Shown here: in pieces, positions 11,304-17,563 of the stretch
Layout of the letters: the number at the start of each line of letters is the position of its first letter
How positions within the stretch are numbered: the first letter of the stretch is position 1
Assembly (NCBI GenBank): GCA_964404765.1
Contig: CAYOLL010000107.1
Coordinates: 1-21,009, forward strand
Reading direction: 5' to 3'
Length of the DNA stretch: 21,009 nt
Source: CAYOLL01 sp964404765 [NCBI: uncultured Gemmatimonadota bacterium]
GTDB lineage: Bacteria; 4572-55
Position numbers and translations under genes: made by a program
The notes under the pieces: generated by a model
Databases searched by the model: none
Told to the model about the DNA's origin: nothing
Seen by the model: only the letters and a program-made list of their open reading frames with translations

Positions 11304-11636
11304 TCAAGGCTGCAAGCTAAACAATAAACGCCATGCCTCAATGATCCGCTGTCGATCCTGGTTGGAAAGCCGGCCCAGCATTTTTGAAATATCGCTTTTC
11401 GGCAGGCAGGACAGCTTGGCCAACCGCAGCCACGAAGGTCTTAACAGGCCGCCGGTCTGCCAGTCAACAAGCGCATAATCGCCTCTGCCGGAGCGTTCGG
11501 TCGTGGTAATCGGTGCGAGCACAAGGTCGTCATCGCCAATGTCCAAAATCACCAGGGCCGGTCTCTTTTTGAGCAGGCGATTGGCCGATTGCGGAAACTC
11601 AATCAGCACAATCTCTCCGAATTTATAGCCGGTCAT
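11304..11636 (-). CDS. MazF/PemK-like toxin
   Basis: About 110 residues from ATG 11636 (MTGYKFGEIVLIEFP). The fold signatures of the MazF/PemK endoribonuclease family are present: the opening GxIVLIxFP strand, KKRPALVI, the LAPITTT strand, and the late strand region WLRLAKLSCLPKSDISKMLGRL. These toxins cut mRNA and are neutralised by a protein encoded just upstream. The start overlaps the upstream gene by 14 bases and has GAGGAT upstream; an in-frame ATG at 11651 would add five residues. The stop lies directly against a coiled-coil tail. Confidence 0.85.
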   Translation of the reverse strand: MTGYKFGEIVLIEFPQSANRLLKKRPALVILDIGDDDLVLAPITTTERSGRGDYALVDWQTGGLLRPSWLRLAKLSCLPKSDISKMLGRLSNQDRQRIIEAWRLLFSLQP

Positions 11637-11925
11637 AAATGCTATCCTCATCGGAGTAGGCGTCTAAAAAACGGGCTTGCGATGCCTGCCGCCATTGTGC
11701 CTCGCCATCATTGTCAGTAACAAACAGATTTAGCCAGTGTCCGTTAATCATAGGCAGCCTAAAAAACTCCTTAAATGGCAACTCTTTTTCAGAATCACGA
11801 TCCAACCCGAGTGGCGATAATCTTTGGCCGGTAAAATACTCGGCCTTTTCCTGAGGAAGCAGCGATAAAAAACTGATTACTTGCTCGTAAATGGAGTCGT
11901 CAACTTGCAGTAAAATGGATTTCAT
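11623..11925 (-). CDS. Putative antitoxin paired with the MazF-like toxin
   Basis: 100 residues from the ATG at 11925 (GGAGAGG directly upstream; a second ATG lies at 11937). It starts MKSILLQVDDSIYEQVISFL, a short strand and helix typical of small antitoxins whose N-terminus dimerises and binds DNA. The rest is charged and ends FLDAYSDEDSIYDRL, a plausible toxin-binding tail. The family is not recognised, and the function is inferred from the overlap with the MazF-like toxin. The first 20 residues and the 90 bases upstream recur at 17500-17650. Confidence 0.65.
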   Translation of the reverse strand: MKSILLQVDDSIYEQVISFLSLLPQEKAEYFTGQRLSPLGLDRDSEKELPFKEFFRLPMINGHWLNLFVTDNDGEAQWRQASQARFLDAYSDEDSIYDRL

Positions 11926-11992
11926 ATCCTCTCCCAATAGTTACAAAAAGCCGCCGGGAATCCGGTAAAAAATAGCTATCCAAAATCACACC

Positions 11993-12140
11993 GCGCTTCC
12001 AATCGGCCAATGCGTCTATCATGGTCGGCCAGGGCGGCCTCGTGGCGGCCTCGTGGCGGTCTAAGCGGGCGGTGGGCATCGTATCTTCCTGTTTCATATC
12101 CTGCATGTCTTTAACCACTCATCCGGTCAATATGGTAAAA
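11993..12140 (-). pseudogene. Coiled-coil gene tail, copy 2 (frameshifted)
   Basis: The same C-terminal segment (VVKDMQDMKQEDTMPTARLD), but an 11-base tandem duplication of GGCCTCGTGGC at about 12046-12057 shifts the frame. It starts right after the stop of the HEPN-partner gene at 12142. On its other side it runs into the leader of the MazF-like operon, so it lies between two cargo pairs on the same strand. Confidence 0.85.
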
Positions 12141-12141
12141 C

Positions 12142-12435
12142 CTATGCCCCGGCCATTGCCAGTTTTTCGTTTCCCTTTCCAGAAAACTCGGCATCCTTTT
12201 CCGTCACCGGCACAAATTGGAAGTCAAAGCCGTAGTCCAGCAAAGCTTTGAGCACCTGCTTGCCCAGCACTTTGACCATCACCATGAACTGGTCGTCATC
12301 CGCCGGAAATAGAATCTGAATCCAAAACGAATTGCCGTTCAATTCCGTGATGCTGAGAATGCGGGATTCCGGGAATTTTTTCTGGACTTTCACCATAATC
12401 TTATCCAAAACTTCTTTTTGCTTAAACGTCATCAT
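12142..12435 (-). CDS. HEPN-partner protein, copy 1 of the array
   Basis: 97 residues starting MMTFKQKEVLDKIMVKVQKK. Related to the proteins at 3308-3571 and 15725-16018: a KKFPES segment, ELNGNSFWIQI, a PADDD patch, then ALLDYGFDFQFVPV. No classical GSxxxxxxxDxD nucleotidyltransferase motif. The start overlaps the HEPN stop by ATGA, which indicates coupled translation. The role as antitoxin or modifier of HEPN is inferred from the constant pairing at three loci. Confidence 0.75.
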   Translation of the reverse strand: MMTFKQKEVLDKIMVKVQKKFPESRILSITELNGNSFWIQILFPADDDQFMVMVKVLGKQVLKALLDYGFDFQFVPVTEKDAEFSGKGNEKLAMAGA

Positions 12436-12824
12436 TGGCTTTTTATCCTTTCCAGCAATGTTTTGACAAAATCCCGACTTTCCTTAAACTGTTGTTGCGT
12501 GTGCCTGCGAGACATCAAAGCCGGTTTGTAATCCGCATGATTACGCACAATTTGGGCATTGGGCAAGTACTCACGAAATCGGGGAAAGATCTTGCGTTGA
12601 TTACAAAAGTATGTGGCAAAGTTGCTATGCACCCATGTATGCGAAATCACGTCACCCGATGGGTTGATACGTTCATGTATCAGCGCTGCCAACGCCGCCT
12701 GAAACATGGCATAATAAGCCCGGTTGCAACAAGCATCGTAATGGCCGTTATCAAAACACCATTCAGCTACGGTCAAGTTTTGGCGCGCTTTATCGGCAAA
12801 AGTCTTGTCATTCACGAGGTACAT
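12432..12824 (-). CDS. HEPN-domain protein, copy 1 of the array
   Basis: 130 residues. Typical HEPN helical bundle: KARQNLTVAEWCFDNG helix, then DACCNRAYYAMFQAALAAL, a WVHSNFATYFCNQ segment and RNHADYKP before a final helix. HEPN proteins act as RNases or RNA-binding toxins in many toxin-antitoxin and anti-phage systems. The usual R-x4-6-H pair is not exactly preserved; RNHADY probably takes the place of the RxxADY form seen in UPF0332-like HEPN proteins. Driven by the shared promoter at 12872-12900. The start ATG at 12824 has only a weak ribosome binding site. Confidence 0.85.
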   Translation of the reverse strand: MYLVNDKTFADKARQNLTVAEWCFDNGHYDACCNRAYYAMFQAALAALIHERINPSGDVISHTWVHSNFATYFCNQRKIFPRFREYLPNAQIVRNHADYKPALMSRRHTQQQFKESRDFVKTLLERIKSQ

Positions 12825-12871
12825 TCCGAGTTTTCAAACAACGGTCTTCGCTTTCATCAAATCTCAAGTCA

Positions 12872-12900
12872 AAGATAGGAAAATAGCGATAACGAGTCAA
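12872..12900 (-). promoter_or_regulatory. Shared-type promoter of HEPN operon 1
   Basis: On the minus strand TTGACT (12900-12895), a 17-base spacer and TATCTT (12877-12872). The bases in front of the -35 (CGAAAATTGCC) match those in front of the promoters at 16441-16469 and 18091-18119. Confidence 0.6.
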
Positions 12901-12913
12901 GGCAATTTTCGAT

Positions 12914-13241
12914 TACAGAATTGACGAGGTCATCATCTTCAACAGGCTGGAAATGGCCGACCTGAAGGGCATTGTGGACATTCAGTTGCTGCGGGATTGG
13001 CTAAGCACAACATCACCCTAACCGTGACCGAGCCGGTAAAGGAGTGCCGGCCCGCGAAGGCTTTGACCCGGTCTACGGCGCGCACCCGTTGAAGCGGACG
13101 ATTCAGCGCCGCCTGCAAGACCCTTCGATAAACTCAGGACATCGCCCGCTGACCATGGAGATGCTGGATGGCCGGATTACGGATGGCGCGACGGCGGAGG
13201 TTGGGGTGGTTGGCGGCGTCATAAATTTTCTGGTTAATTAA
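12914..13241 (+). pseudogene. ClpB tail, copy 1
   Basis: Matches the last 100 or so codons of ClpB, starting [21 protein letters not shown] and ending with VGGVINFLVN and TAA. Contains small deletions and frameshifts near 12990 and 13040. An insertion at 13121-13147 carries the short repeat CTTCGATAAACTCAGGA. It lacks all ATPase motifs and cannot be a working ClpB. No terminator hairpin follows this copy. Confidence 0.9.
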
Positions 13242-13257
13242 GGGTTAGAGAATTGTC

Positions 13258-13286
13258 TTGAAGTTTGTGCGCCGGATGCTTATTTT
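13258..13286 (+). promoter_or_regulatory. Candidate promoter of the VapBC-like pair
   Basis: TTGAAG at 13258-13263, a 17-base spacer and TATTTT at 13281-13286. Downstream, GTAACT at 13299-13304 and AGTTAC at 13320-13325 form a small inverted repeat that could be an operator. Moderate to low confidence. Confidence 0.35.
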
Positions 13287-13339
13287 TTTATGCACATTGT
13301 AACTACGTTGACACCATCCAGTTACTAACGAGGAAAAAT

Positions 13340-13546
13340 ATGACGCCATTAATTGTCGAAACACAGTTCAAAAACGGGCAGGTAGAATTACGAAACCTGC
13401 CTTTTGCTGATAATACGGATGTCACTGTCATCATCATTCCCAAAGTCAATTGGGACAAGTTGGCCTTTCATAAAGCGCGGGAATTGAGTCGCTCCATCAA
13501 GGGCAGCCTGGCGGCGGACATTATGGTTGAGCGGGGCGTTCGATGA
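13340..13546 (+). CDS. VapB-like antitoxin
   Basis: 68 residues from the ATG at 13340 with AGGAAAA upstream. N-terminus TPLIVETQFKNGQVELRNLP suggests a strand-rich DNA-binding and dimerising region; the C-terminal half is helical and basic (HKARELSRSIKGSLAADIMV). The stop overlaps the PIN toxin start by ATGA. The role is inferred from this arrangement; I cannot name the subfamily. Confidence 0.7.
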   Translation: MTPLIVETQFKNGQVELRNLPFADNTDVTVIIIPKVNWDKLAFHKARELSRSIKGSLAADIMVERGVR

Positions 13547-13992
13547 ATTGTTATCTCGATACCAGCGCTTTGATTAAATTGTACCATCAGGAAGATGGCA
13601 GCGATAAACTTACGGCATTTCTCAAACAATATGCCGGCAATTTGACCATTAGCGTGTCGGATATCTCTCCTATTGAGTTTCACTCAGCATTTTTGCGGCG
13701 TGTGCGCATGAATGAAATCAGTCTGCAAGATGTTCAACCCATTTTTGAAGCATTGAGGATTGATCTTATCAACTATAACATAGCCGAGGTTGATTCATCG
13801 GTAAAGCAGATAGCGCTTGAGCTGTTGGATCGTTGTGCAGCCCAGCAATCGTTGCGGACATTGGACGCACTGCAATTGGCGGCGGCAATTTTGTCGCATC
13901 GTTTTCTACCCATTGATTTCTTTATCGCAGCCGATTCTAAACTTTTGAACGTGGCGCAGAGCTATTTCCCTGTTTTTAATCCACAAGACTGA
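13543..13992 (+). CDS. PIN-domain toxin (VapC-like)
   Basis: 149 residues. PIN-domain RNases cut tRNA or rRNA using acidic residues around a metal. The expected residues are visible: Asp6 in [11 protein letters not shown], Glu45 in [10 protein letters not shown], Asp108 in [11 protein letters not shown] and Asp131 in FIAADSKLL. The gene is intact. Its stop TGA at 13990-13992 coincides with the left edge of ClpB tail copy 2, so the toxin reads straight into the tail. Confidence 0.92.
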   Translation: MNCYLDTSALIKLYHQEDGSDKLTAFLKQYAGNLTISVSDISPIEFHSAFLRRVRMNEISLQDVQPIFEALRIDLINYNIAEVDSSVKQIALELLDRCAAQQSLRTLDALQLAAAILSHRFLPIDFFIAADSKLLNVAQSYFPVFNPQD

Positions 13993-14172
13993 AGAGTTGC
14001 TGGCCCGTGAAGGCTTTGATGACCCGATCTACGGCGCGCGCCCGTTGAAGCGGACGATTCAGCGCCGCCTGCAAGACCCGCTGGCCCTGGAGATGCTGGA
14101 TGGACGGATTATGGATGGCGCGACGGTGGAGGTTGGGGTGGATGGTGGGGAGATAAAGTTTCGGGTGAATTG
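13991..14172 (+). pseudogene. ClpB tail, copy 2
   Basis: About 60 codons in an open frame: [36 protein letters not shown] and the terminal GGEIKFRVN before TGA. One codon is inserted (GFDDP instead of GFDP). It begins at the VapC stop codon and is followed by a strong hairpin terminator. It resembles the other tails ([18 protein letters not shown]) more than the clpB at 7805-10399 ([16 protein letters not shown]). Confidence 0.92.
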
Positions 14173-14176
14173 AAGG

Positions 14177-14215
14177 AAAAATCCCCGGTGACTGGTGAGG
14201 TTGCCGGGGATTTTT
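14177..14215 (+). terminator. Hairpin terminator after ClpB tail 2
   Basis: Twelve perfect pairs (AAAAATCCCCGG with CCGGGGATTTTT), extendable by four more with two G-U pairs, loop of about seven bases, followed by a T run. The CCGGTGA...GCCGG core recurs after tails 4 and 5. Confidence 0.88.
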
Positions 14216-14218
14216 TTA

Positions 14219-14247
14219 TTGATTAAAGATAAAAATGTAAGTATAAT
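14219..14247 (+). promoter_or_regulatory. Strong promoter of brnTA, probably leaderless
   Basis: TTGATT at 14219-14224, exactly 17 bases, then a perfect TATAAT at 14242-14247. The expected transcription start falls at about 14254, which is the A of the brnT start codon, and no ribosome binding site precedes it. The -35 sits in the tail end of the terminator T run. Confidence 0.75.
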
Positions 14248-14253
14248 ATAATT

Positions 14254-14544
14254 ATGAAAGCAACTCGTTTTGAATGGGACCCGGCCAAAGATTTGGCCAA
14301 TATCGAAAAGCATGGCGTATCATTTGCCGAAGCGGAGTCGGTCTTTTACGACGATTATGCTCGTTTGATTGCCGACCCGGACCATTCTGCTGAGGAAGAC
14401 CGTTTTATCTTGCTGGGAATGAGCAACCGTCTGCGCTTGTTGATTGTTGTACATTGCTATCGGCAAAACGACGATGTAATTCGGCTCATTTCCGCCCGTA
14501 AAGCTAACAAATTTGAAGCCAAATATTACCGAAAGAAGGGTTAG
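14254..14544 (+). CDS. brnT: BrnT-family toxin (RelE-like RNase)
   Basis: 96 residues. BrnT (DUF497) is a type II toxin with a RelE-like fold that blocks translation. Visible signature: FEWDPAKDLANIEKHGVSF at the start, then the FYDD and DPDH segments, LLIVVHCYR and the C-terminal RLISARKANKFEAKYY. The key late-strand arginines and histidine are present. The promoter at 14219-14247 predicts a leaderless message. The gene ends two bases before the brnA start codon. Confidence 0.92.
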   Translation: MKATRFEWDPAKDLANIEKHGVSFAEAESVFYDDYARLIADPDHSAEEDRFILLGMSNRLRLLIVVHCYRQNDDVIRLISARKANKFEAKYYRKKG

Positions 14545-14545
14545 T

Positions 14546-14764
14546 ATGCGTGATAATTACGACTTTTCCAAATCCGTCAAGAATCCATACGCCAAAAAGC
14601 TTAAGCAGCAAGTCACGATTCGTTTGGAGACGGATATTGTGGATTATTTCAAGCAGTTGGCGGCGGAGATGGATATTCCCTATCAAAAACTGATCAATCT
14701 CTTTCTGCGCGACTGCGCCGATAAGCACCTGAAGCCAAAGGTGAATTGGCAAAAAGCAGCGTGA
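14546..14764 (+). CDS. brnA: BrnA-family antitoxin
   Basis: 72 residues from the ATG at 14546. Ribbon-helix-helix type antitoxin: NPYAKKLKQQVTIRLETDIV, a DNA-binding strand, followed by DYFKQLAAEMDIPYQKLINLFLRDC. It should neutralise BrnT and repress the operon, as known for the family. The toxin-first gene order is the family norm. The stop is only six bases from ClpB tail remnant 3. Confidence 0.9.
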   Translation: MRDNYDFSKSVKNPYAKKLKQQVTIRLETDIVDYFKQLAAEMDIPYQKLINLFLRDCADKHLKPKVNWQKAA

Positions 14765-14770
14765 TGTTTG

Positions 14771-14812
14771 GATTGAAGCGAACGATTCAACGCCCGACGG
14801 CAAGACCCGATG
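14771..14812 (+). pseudogene. ClpB tail, copy 3 (short remnant)
   Basis: Only about 40 bases remain: TTGAAGCGAACGATTCAACG, then a damaged CCGACGGCAAGACCC. They correspond to the [10 protein letters not shown] region, the one segment shared by all tails. It starts just after the brnA stop and lies tail to tail with coiled-coil tail copy 3. Confidence 0.75.
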
Positions 14813-14844
14813 GCAAGCATTTCTATATTTTCAGCAAGCTGCTT

Positions 14845-14916
14845 CCAAACGGCTAATGCGTTCATCGTGGTCGGCCAGGGCGGCCTCGTGGCGGTCTAAG
14901 CGGGCGGTGGGCAATG
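14845..14916 (-). pseudogene. Coiled-coil gene tail, copy 3 (short)
   Basis: About 23 codons of the coiled-coil C-terminus (LPTARLDRHEAALADHDERI, then SRLEAAC and a stop). It begins within a few bases of the DUF2442 gene stop at 14917-14919, on the same strand. Confidence 0.88.
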
Positions 14917-15294
14917 TCACGATCCTATTGTCGCAGGTCTGGCAAGCACAGGCTCGGACGCCGGAGACTCCTTGCTACGAGCGATGATCGGACCGCCCGG
15001 CGCTTTCAATCCTTTTAACAAGCCCTTGCTGCTCAAATATTCATCTAACTTGGGCCAATAGACGCCGGTTCCGCCGCCGCACAATTCCCATTCGTTTCGC
15101 TGGTCCGGAGTGGCTTTTTCCAGGAACGGATACCATCCCAACGGGGCGGTAATCGTTCGACCGTCTATCAAGTCGAATGTTATTTTCTCAACCGTAAAAT
15201 AAACCGTGCGAATGGGCGCTTCCAGGTACAAGGCCTCAGCTTCCAATATCTTTTTTTTAAAAATATCCAGTTGGAGTAGTTTTTCAATAATCAT
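14917..15294 (-). CDS. DUF2442-domain protein
   Basis: About 125 residues from the ATG at 15294, with AAGGAG nine bases upstream (an in-frame ATG at 15312 lies inside the preceding gene). The DUF2442 core is clear: VYFTVEKITFDLIDGRTITA, PLGWYPFLEKATPDQR, then WELCGGGTGVYWPKLDEYLS. DUF2442 genes are usually paired with DUF4160 genes and are suspected toxin-antitoxin partners; their activity is not established. The last 25 residues (from IIARSKESPASEPV) look unlike the family and may be intergenic sequence captured by loss of the original stop. Confidence 0.85.
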   Translation of the reverse strand: MIIEKLLQLDIFKKKILEAEALYLEAPIRTVYFTVEKITFDLIDGRTITAPLGWYPFLEKATPDQRNEWELCGGGTGVYWPKLDEYLSSKGLLKGLKAPGGPIIARSKESPASEPVLARPATIGS

Positions 15295-15548
15295 GGCTTT
15301 GCTCCTTTGCAAAAGTCATTCCACGATTTCAGCAACGCTTTCTGGTTAGCTTTGATGAGCCGCTCAATGTCGCGCAACTCGTGGTTTTTGAATCCTTTTT
15401 GACGGAACAACTTTATCGGCTTGAGCCAGAATTTTGCGGTGGCATTCCCGCTGTCAACATGAATATGGGGTGGCTCCGTGCAATCATACGGGTAAAAATA
15501 AAAACGATAGGGTCCAAGTGTCAAAATGGTCGGTATTGGGAGACTCAA
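15291..15548 (-). CDS. DUF4160-domain protein
   Basis: 85 residues. Family signature: PTILTLGPYRFYFYPYDCTE, then PPHIHVDSGNATAKFWLKPI and the GFKNHELRDIERL helix. It overlaps DUF2442 by ATGA. The only available start is TTG at 15548 and it has no ribosome binding site. However, the open frame that runs through coiled-coil tail copy 4 ends at TGA 15545-15547, overlapping this TTG, so translation may be coupled to the tail ORF. The normal start of the family (MPTI) seems to have been lost when the tail was joined. Confidence 0.85.
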   Translation of the reverse strand: MSLPIPTILTLGPYRFYFYPYDCTEPPHIHVDSGNATAKFWLKPIKLFRQKGFKNHELRDIERLIKANQKALLKSWNDFCKGAKP

Positions 15549-15724
15549 TTTTTAATGATGCTGCCGAAAGTCGGTTCACAGCCTTCTAATATCGTCGCTT
15601 CCAAACGGCCAATGCGTTCATCGTGGGCGGCCTCGTGGCGGTCTAAGCGGGCGGTGGGCATGGTGTCTTCCTGTTTCATGTCCTGCATGTCTTTTACAAT
15701 CAAGCCATCCAGTACAGTCAAAAC
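15545..15724 (-). pseudogene. Coiled-coil gene tail, copy 4 (open reading frame)
   Basis: This copy is open for 60 codons. It starts with VLTVLDGLIVKDMQDMKQED immediately after, and in frame with, the stop TAG of the HEPN-partner gene (15725-15727). It has lost nine bases near HEAAHDE, which keeps the frame, then continues through GRLEATILEGCEPTFGSIIK to TGA overlapping the DUF4160 start. If translated from the internal ATG at 15688 it would give a 47-residue peptide. Whether it is made is unknown. Confidence 0.85.
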
Positions 15725-16018
15725 CTACACTCCGGCCATTGTCAGCGTGTCGTTTCCCTTAGCGACATAGTCCGGGTCACTTTCCTTCACCGGCACAAAC
15801 TGGAAGTCAAAACCATAATCCAGCAGGGCGTCCATAGCGTGTTTCGCTACGACCGTTATTGCCGCATAAAAACGATTATCATCATCCGGCAATAAAATCT
15901 GAATCCAAAATGAATTGCCGTTTAATTCCGCAACGCTCACCAGCTGAGTTTCAGGGAATTTTTTTTGAACGTTCAGGATAAGTTTATCCAGAACTTCTTT
16001 TTGCTTAAATGTCATCAT
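15725..16018 (-). CDS. HEPN-partner protein, copy 2 of the array
   Basis: 97 residues, close relative of the protein at 12142-12435: same start MMTFKQKEVLDKL, the FPETQLVSVAELNGNSFWIQ segment, PDDDNRF, and ALLDYGFDFQFVPVKES. No GSxxxxxxxDxD motif. It overlaps the HEPN stop by 14 bases. Its stop is directly followed, in frame, by coiled-coil tail copy 4. Confidence 0.75.
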   Translation of the reverse strand: MMTFKQKEVLDKLILNVQKKFPETQLVSVAELNGNSFWIQILLPDDDNRFYAAITVVAKHAMDALLDYGFDFQFVPVKESDPDYVAKGNDTLTMAGV

Positions 16019-16397
16019 GGCTTTTCATCCCTTTCAATAAAGCATCGACAAAAGTTTTGCACTCTTTTAGCAGCCGCCGGGCATCGCTGCGAGTAACGGC
16101 AATGGGTTTGTAATCGGCCCGGTTGCGCAGCGTTTGCGCTTTGTGTAAAAAGTCACGAAATTGCGGAAATATCTTGCGTTGGTTGCAAAAATGCGCGGCA
16201 AAATTGCCATGCACCCAAGGATGGGCAATTACACCATCAGGTATCTTGATGTTATCGTAAATCAATGCAGCCAAAGCTGCTTGAAACATGGCATAATACG
16301 CCCGGTTACAGCATGCATCGTAATGGCTGTTATTGTAGCACCATTCGGCTACGACTAAATTTTGGCGAGCTTTATCAATAAAAACCGTGCTATCCAT
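16005..16397 (-). CDS. HEPN-domain protein, copy 2 of the array
   Basis: 130 residues, intact, ATG at 16397 with AAGGA six bases upstream. Same family as 12432-12824: KARQNLVVAEWCYNNSHYDA, CCNRAYYAMFQAALAAL, WVHGNFAAHFCNQRKIFPQF and LRNRADYKP. It is diverged enough from copy 1 at the DNA level that the duplication is not recent. A predicted RNA-acting toxin or effector, by family knowledge only. Confidence 0.85.
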   Translation of the reverse strand: MDSTVFIDKARQNLVVAEWCYNNSHYDACCNRAYYAMFQAALAALIYDNIKIPDGVIAHPWVHGNFAAHFCNQRKIFPQFRDFLHKAQTLRNRADYKPIAVTRSDARRLLKECKTFVDALLKGMKSHDDI

Positions 16398-16440
16398 AGT
16401 TTTTCCTTACACGGAATGTAAAGTATTTTTATTAACGATA

Positions 16441-16469
16441 AAAATAGGCCATTGAGAGTATTAAGTCAA
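16441..16469 (-). promoter_or_regulatory. Shared-type promoter of HEPN operon 2
   Basis: Minus strand TTGACT (16469-16464), a 17-base spacer and TATTTT (16446-16441). The GAAAATCGGC flank in front of the -35 matches the other two promoters of this type. The leader to the HEPN start is about 37 bases. Confidence 0.65.
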
Positions 16470-16494
16470 GCCGATTTTCATGTTGTCATGTAGC

Positions 16495-16708
16495 GGATTG
16501 TCATCTTCAACAGGCTGGAAATGGCCGACCTGAAAGGCATTGTGGACATTCAATTGCAGCGGCTGTATCAGCACCTGGCCAGGCACGCCCGTTGAAGCGG
16601 ACGACTCAGCGCCGCCTGCAAGACCCGCTGGCTCTGGAAATGCTGGATGGACGAATTACGGATGGCGCGACGGTGGAGGTTGGGGAGATAAAGTTTCGGG
16701 TGGGTTGA
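16495..16708 (+). pseudogene. ClpB tail, copy 4
   Basis: Starts [20 protein letters not shown], then [10 protein letters not shown]. About 100 bases are then deleted and the sequence rejoins at the [10 protein letters not shown] segment in another frame, followed by [18 protein letters not shown] and GEIKFRVG before TGA. A terminator of the shared type follows. It is convergent with hicB. Confidence 0.92.
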
Positions 16709-16716
16709 AGGAAAAA

Positions 16717-16749
16717 TCTCCGGTGATGGTGAAATCGCCGGGGACTTTT
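16717..16749. terminator. Hairpin terminator after ClpB tail 4
   Basis: TCTCCGGTGAT pairs with ATCGCCGGGGA (eleven pairs, two of them G-U), loop GGTGAA, then CTTTTATTT. The minus strand also ends in a T run, so it may stop hicB as well. Confidence 0.75.
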
Positions 16750-16755
16750 ATTTGG

Positions 16756-17205
16756 TCATGCCCCAGTTGGATGAACGACTTGGATGCCGATAAACAAACG
16801 CCTGCCAATAGCCGCAAGCGCCTCATCAATTTGACTCATATCCGCAGCCTCATGAGGATCGCACAAACGTTTGATATCCTGCTCGCGGCGGTGCAGGCGG
16901 TCGGCAAATTCTGCGTTGGTTAGCTTTAGCTCGCGCATGGCCAGATAAAGCGCGGCTTTGGCGGCCATTGGCGCAGGAAGCGGCGCAGCATAGCTCCTCT
17001 CCGAAACTTCCGTCGGCATGGGTATATCTAACTTCATAAGGATTCGATTGGCGACGGCTTCTTCCAGACAATCTGCGGCTTCGTGGAGAGATTCCTCGAT
17101 AGAATCGCCCTGGGTGATGGCCTCGGGAAAGTCTGTAAAGCGAACGACAAAACCGCCGTCTTCGGGATCGGGCGTTAAACTGGCGTAATAGATAAAATTT
17201 TGCAT
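16756..17205 (-). CDS. hicB: HicB antitoxin
   Basis: 149 residues. N-terminal HicB domain with DGGFVVRFTDFPEAITQGDS and the following helix EESLHEAADCLEEAVANRIL. The C-terminal half contains a helix-turn-helix (AAKAALYLAMRELKLTNAEF, then ADRLHRREQDIKRL), so it should bind DNA and autoregulate. A good ribosome binding site (TAGGAG) precedes the ATG at 17205 and overlaps the hicA stop. It is the only complete HicB in the window and ends at the convergent terminator of ClpB tail 4 rather than at a coiled-coil tail. Confidence 0.93.
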   Translation of the reverse strand: MQNFIYYASLTPDPEDGGFVVRFTDFPEAITQGDSIEESLHEAADCLEEAVANRILMKLDIPMPTEVSERSYAAPLPAPMAAKAALYLAMRELKLTNAEFADRLHRREQDIKRLCDPHEAADMSQIDEALAAIGRRLFIGIQVVHPTGA

Positions 17206-17213
17206 AGTAACTC

Positions 17214-17435
17214 CTACAAGCCGGTGATGTCGTTTAAATTAAGGCCCAATTGGGCCAACATGGCATGGAGCGTACCCTTTTTCAACTCATCTTTGGGTTT
17301 GCGGACAACGGTAAAACTTGAGCCATAATACAAAGTTCCATGACAGCCTTTGCCGCGTTGGGTCAGATACTTGACGGTCACGTCGTTGATCCGACCCAGT
17401 TTTTTGATCTTTTTGATGAACTCGCTGCCTTTCAT
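17214..17435 (-). CDS. hicA: HicA toxin (mRNA interferase)
   Basis: 73 residues with the double-stranded-RNA-binding-like HicA fold: GSEFIKKIKKLGRINDVTVK, then the catalytic histidine His32 in GKGCHGTLYYG, and VVRKPKDELKKGTLHAMLAQ. The family usually has GSH; here it is GCH. HicA cleaves mRNA and is held by HicB. The start overlaps the stop of the small ORF at 17432-17563 (ATGA). Confidence 0.93.
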   Translation of the reverse strand: MKGSEFIKKIKKLGRINDVTVKYLTQRGKGCHGTLYYGSSFTVVRKPKDELKKGTLHAMLAQLGLNLNDITGL

Positions 17436-17563
17436 ATTTGCAGTTTTTCGCCTCGCTCCTCAATAATCGTTTGCGAAAGCGGCTTGCTCAGGGGCAACAG
17501 CGATAAAAAGCTGAGCACTTGATCATAAATGGAGTCGTCAACTTGCAGTAAAATGGATTTCAT
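17432..17563 (-). CDS. 43-residue ORF, chimera of an antitoxin N-terminus
   Basis: The first 23 residues (MKSILLQVDDSIYDQVLSFL, then SLL) match the start of the putative MazF-partner antitoxin at 11623-11925. The rest (PLSKPLSQTIIEERGEKLQI) is different and resembles the C-terminal tail of a short antitoxin. It has the same GGAGAGG leader and ends overlapping the hicA start. It may be a complete mini-antitoxin or a remnant of a lost toxin-antitoxin pair; it could also serve to couple hicA translation. Confidence 0.6.
   Translation of the reverse strand: MKSILLQVDDSIYDQVLSFLSLLPLSKPLSQTIIEERGEKLQI

Noticed and set aside
11203-12251. Plus-strand open frames across the coiled-coil tails (around 11203-11478 and 12021-12251)
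   Set aside because: They are antisense readings of the conserved minus-strand tail; their mutual similarity comes from the DNA repeat.
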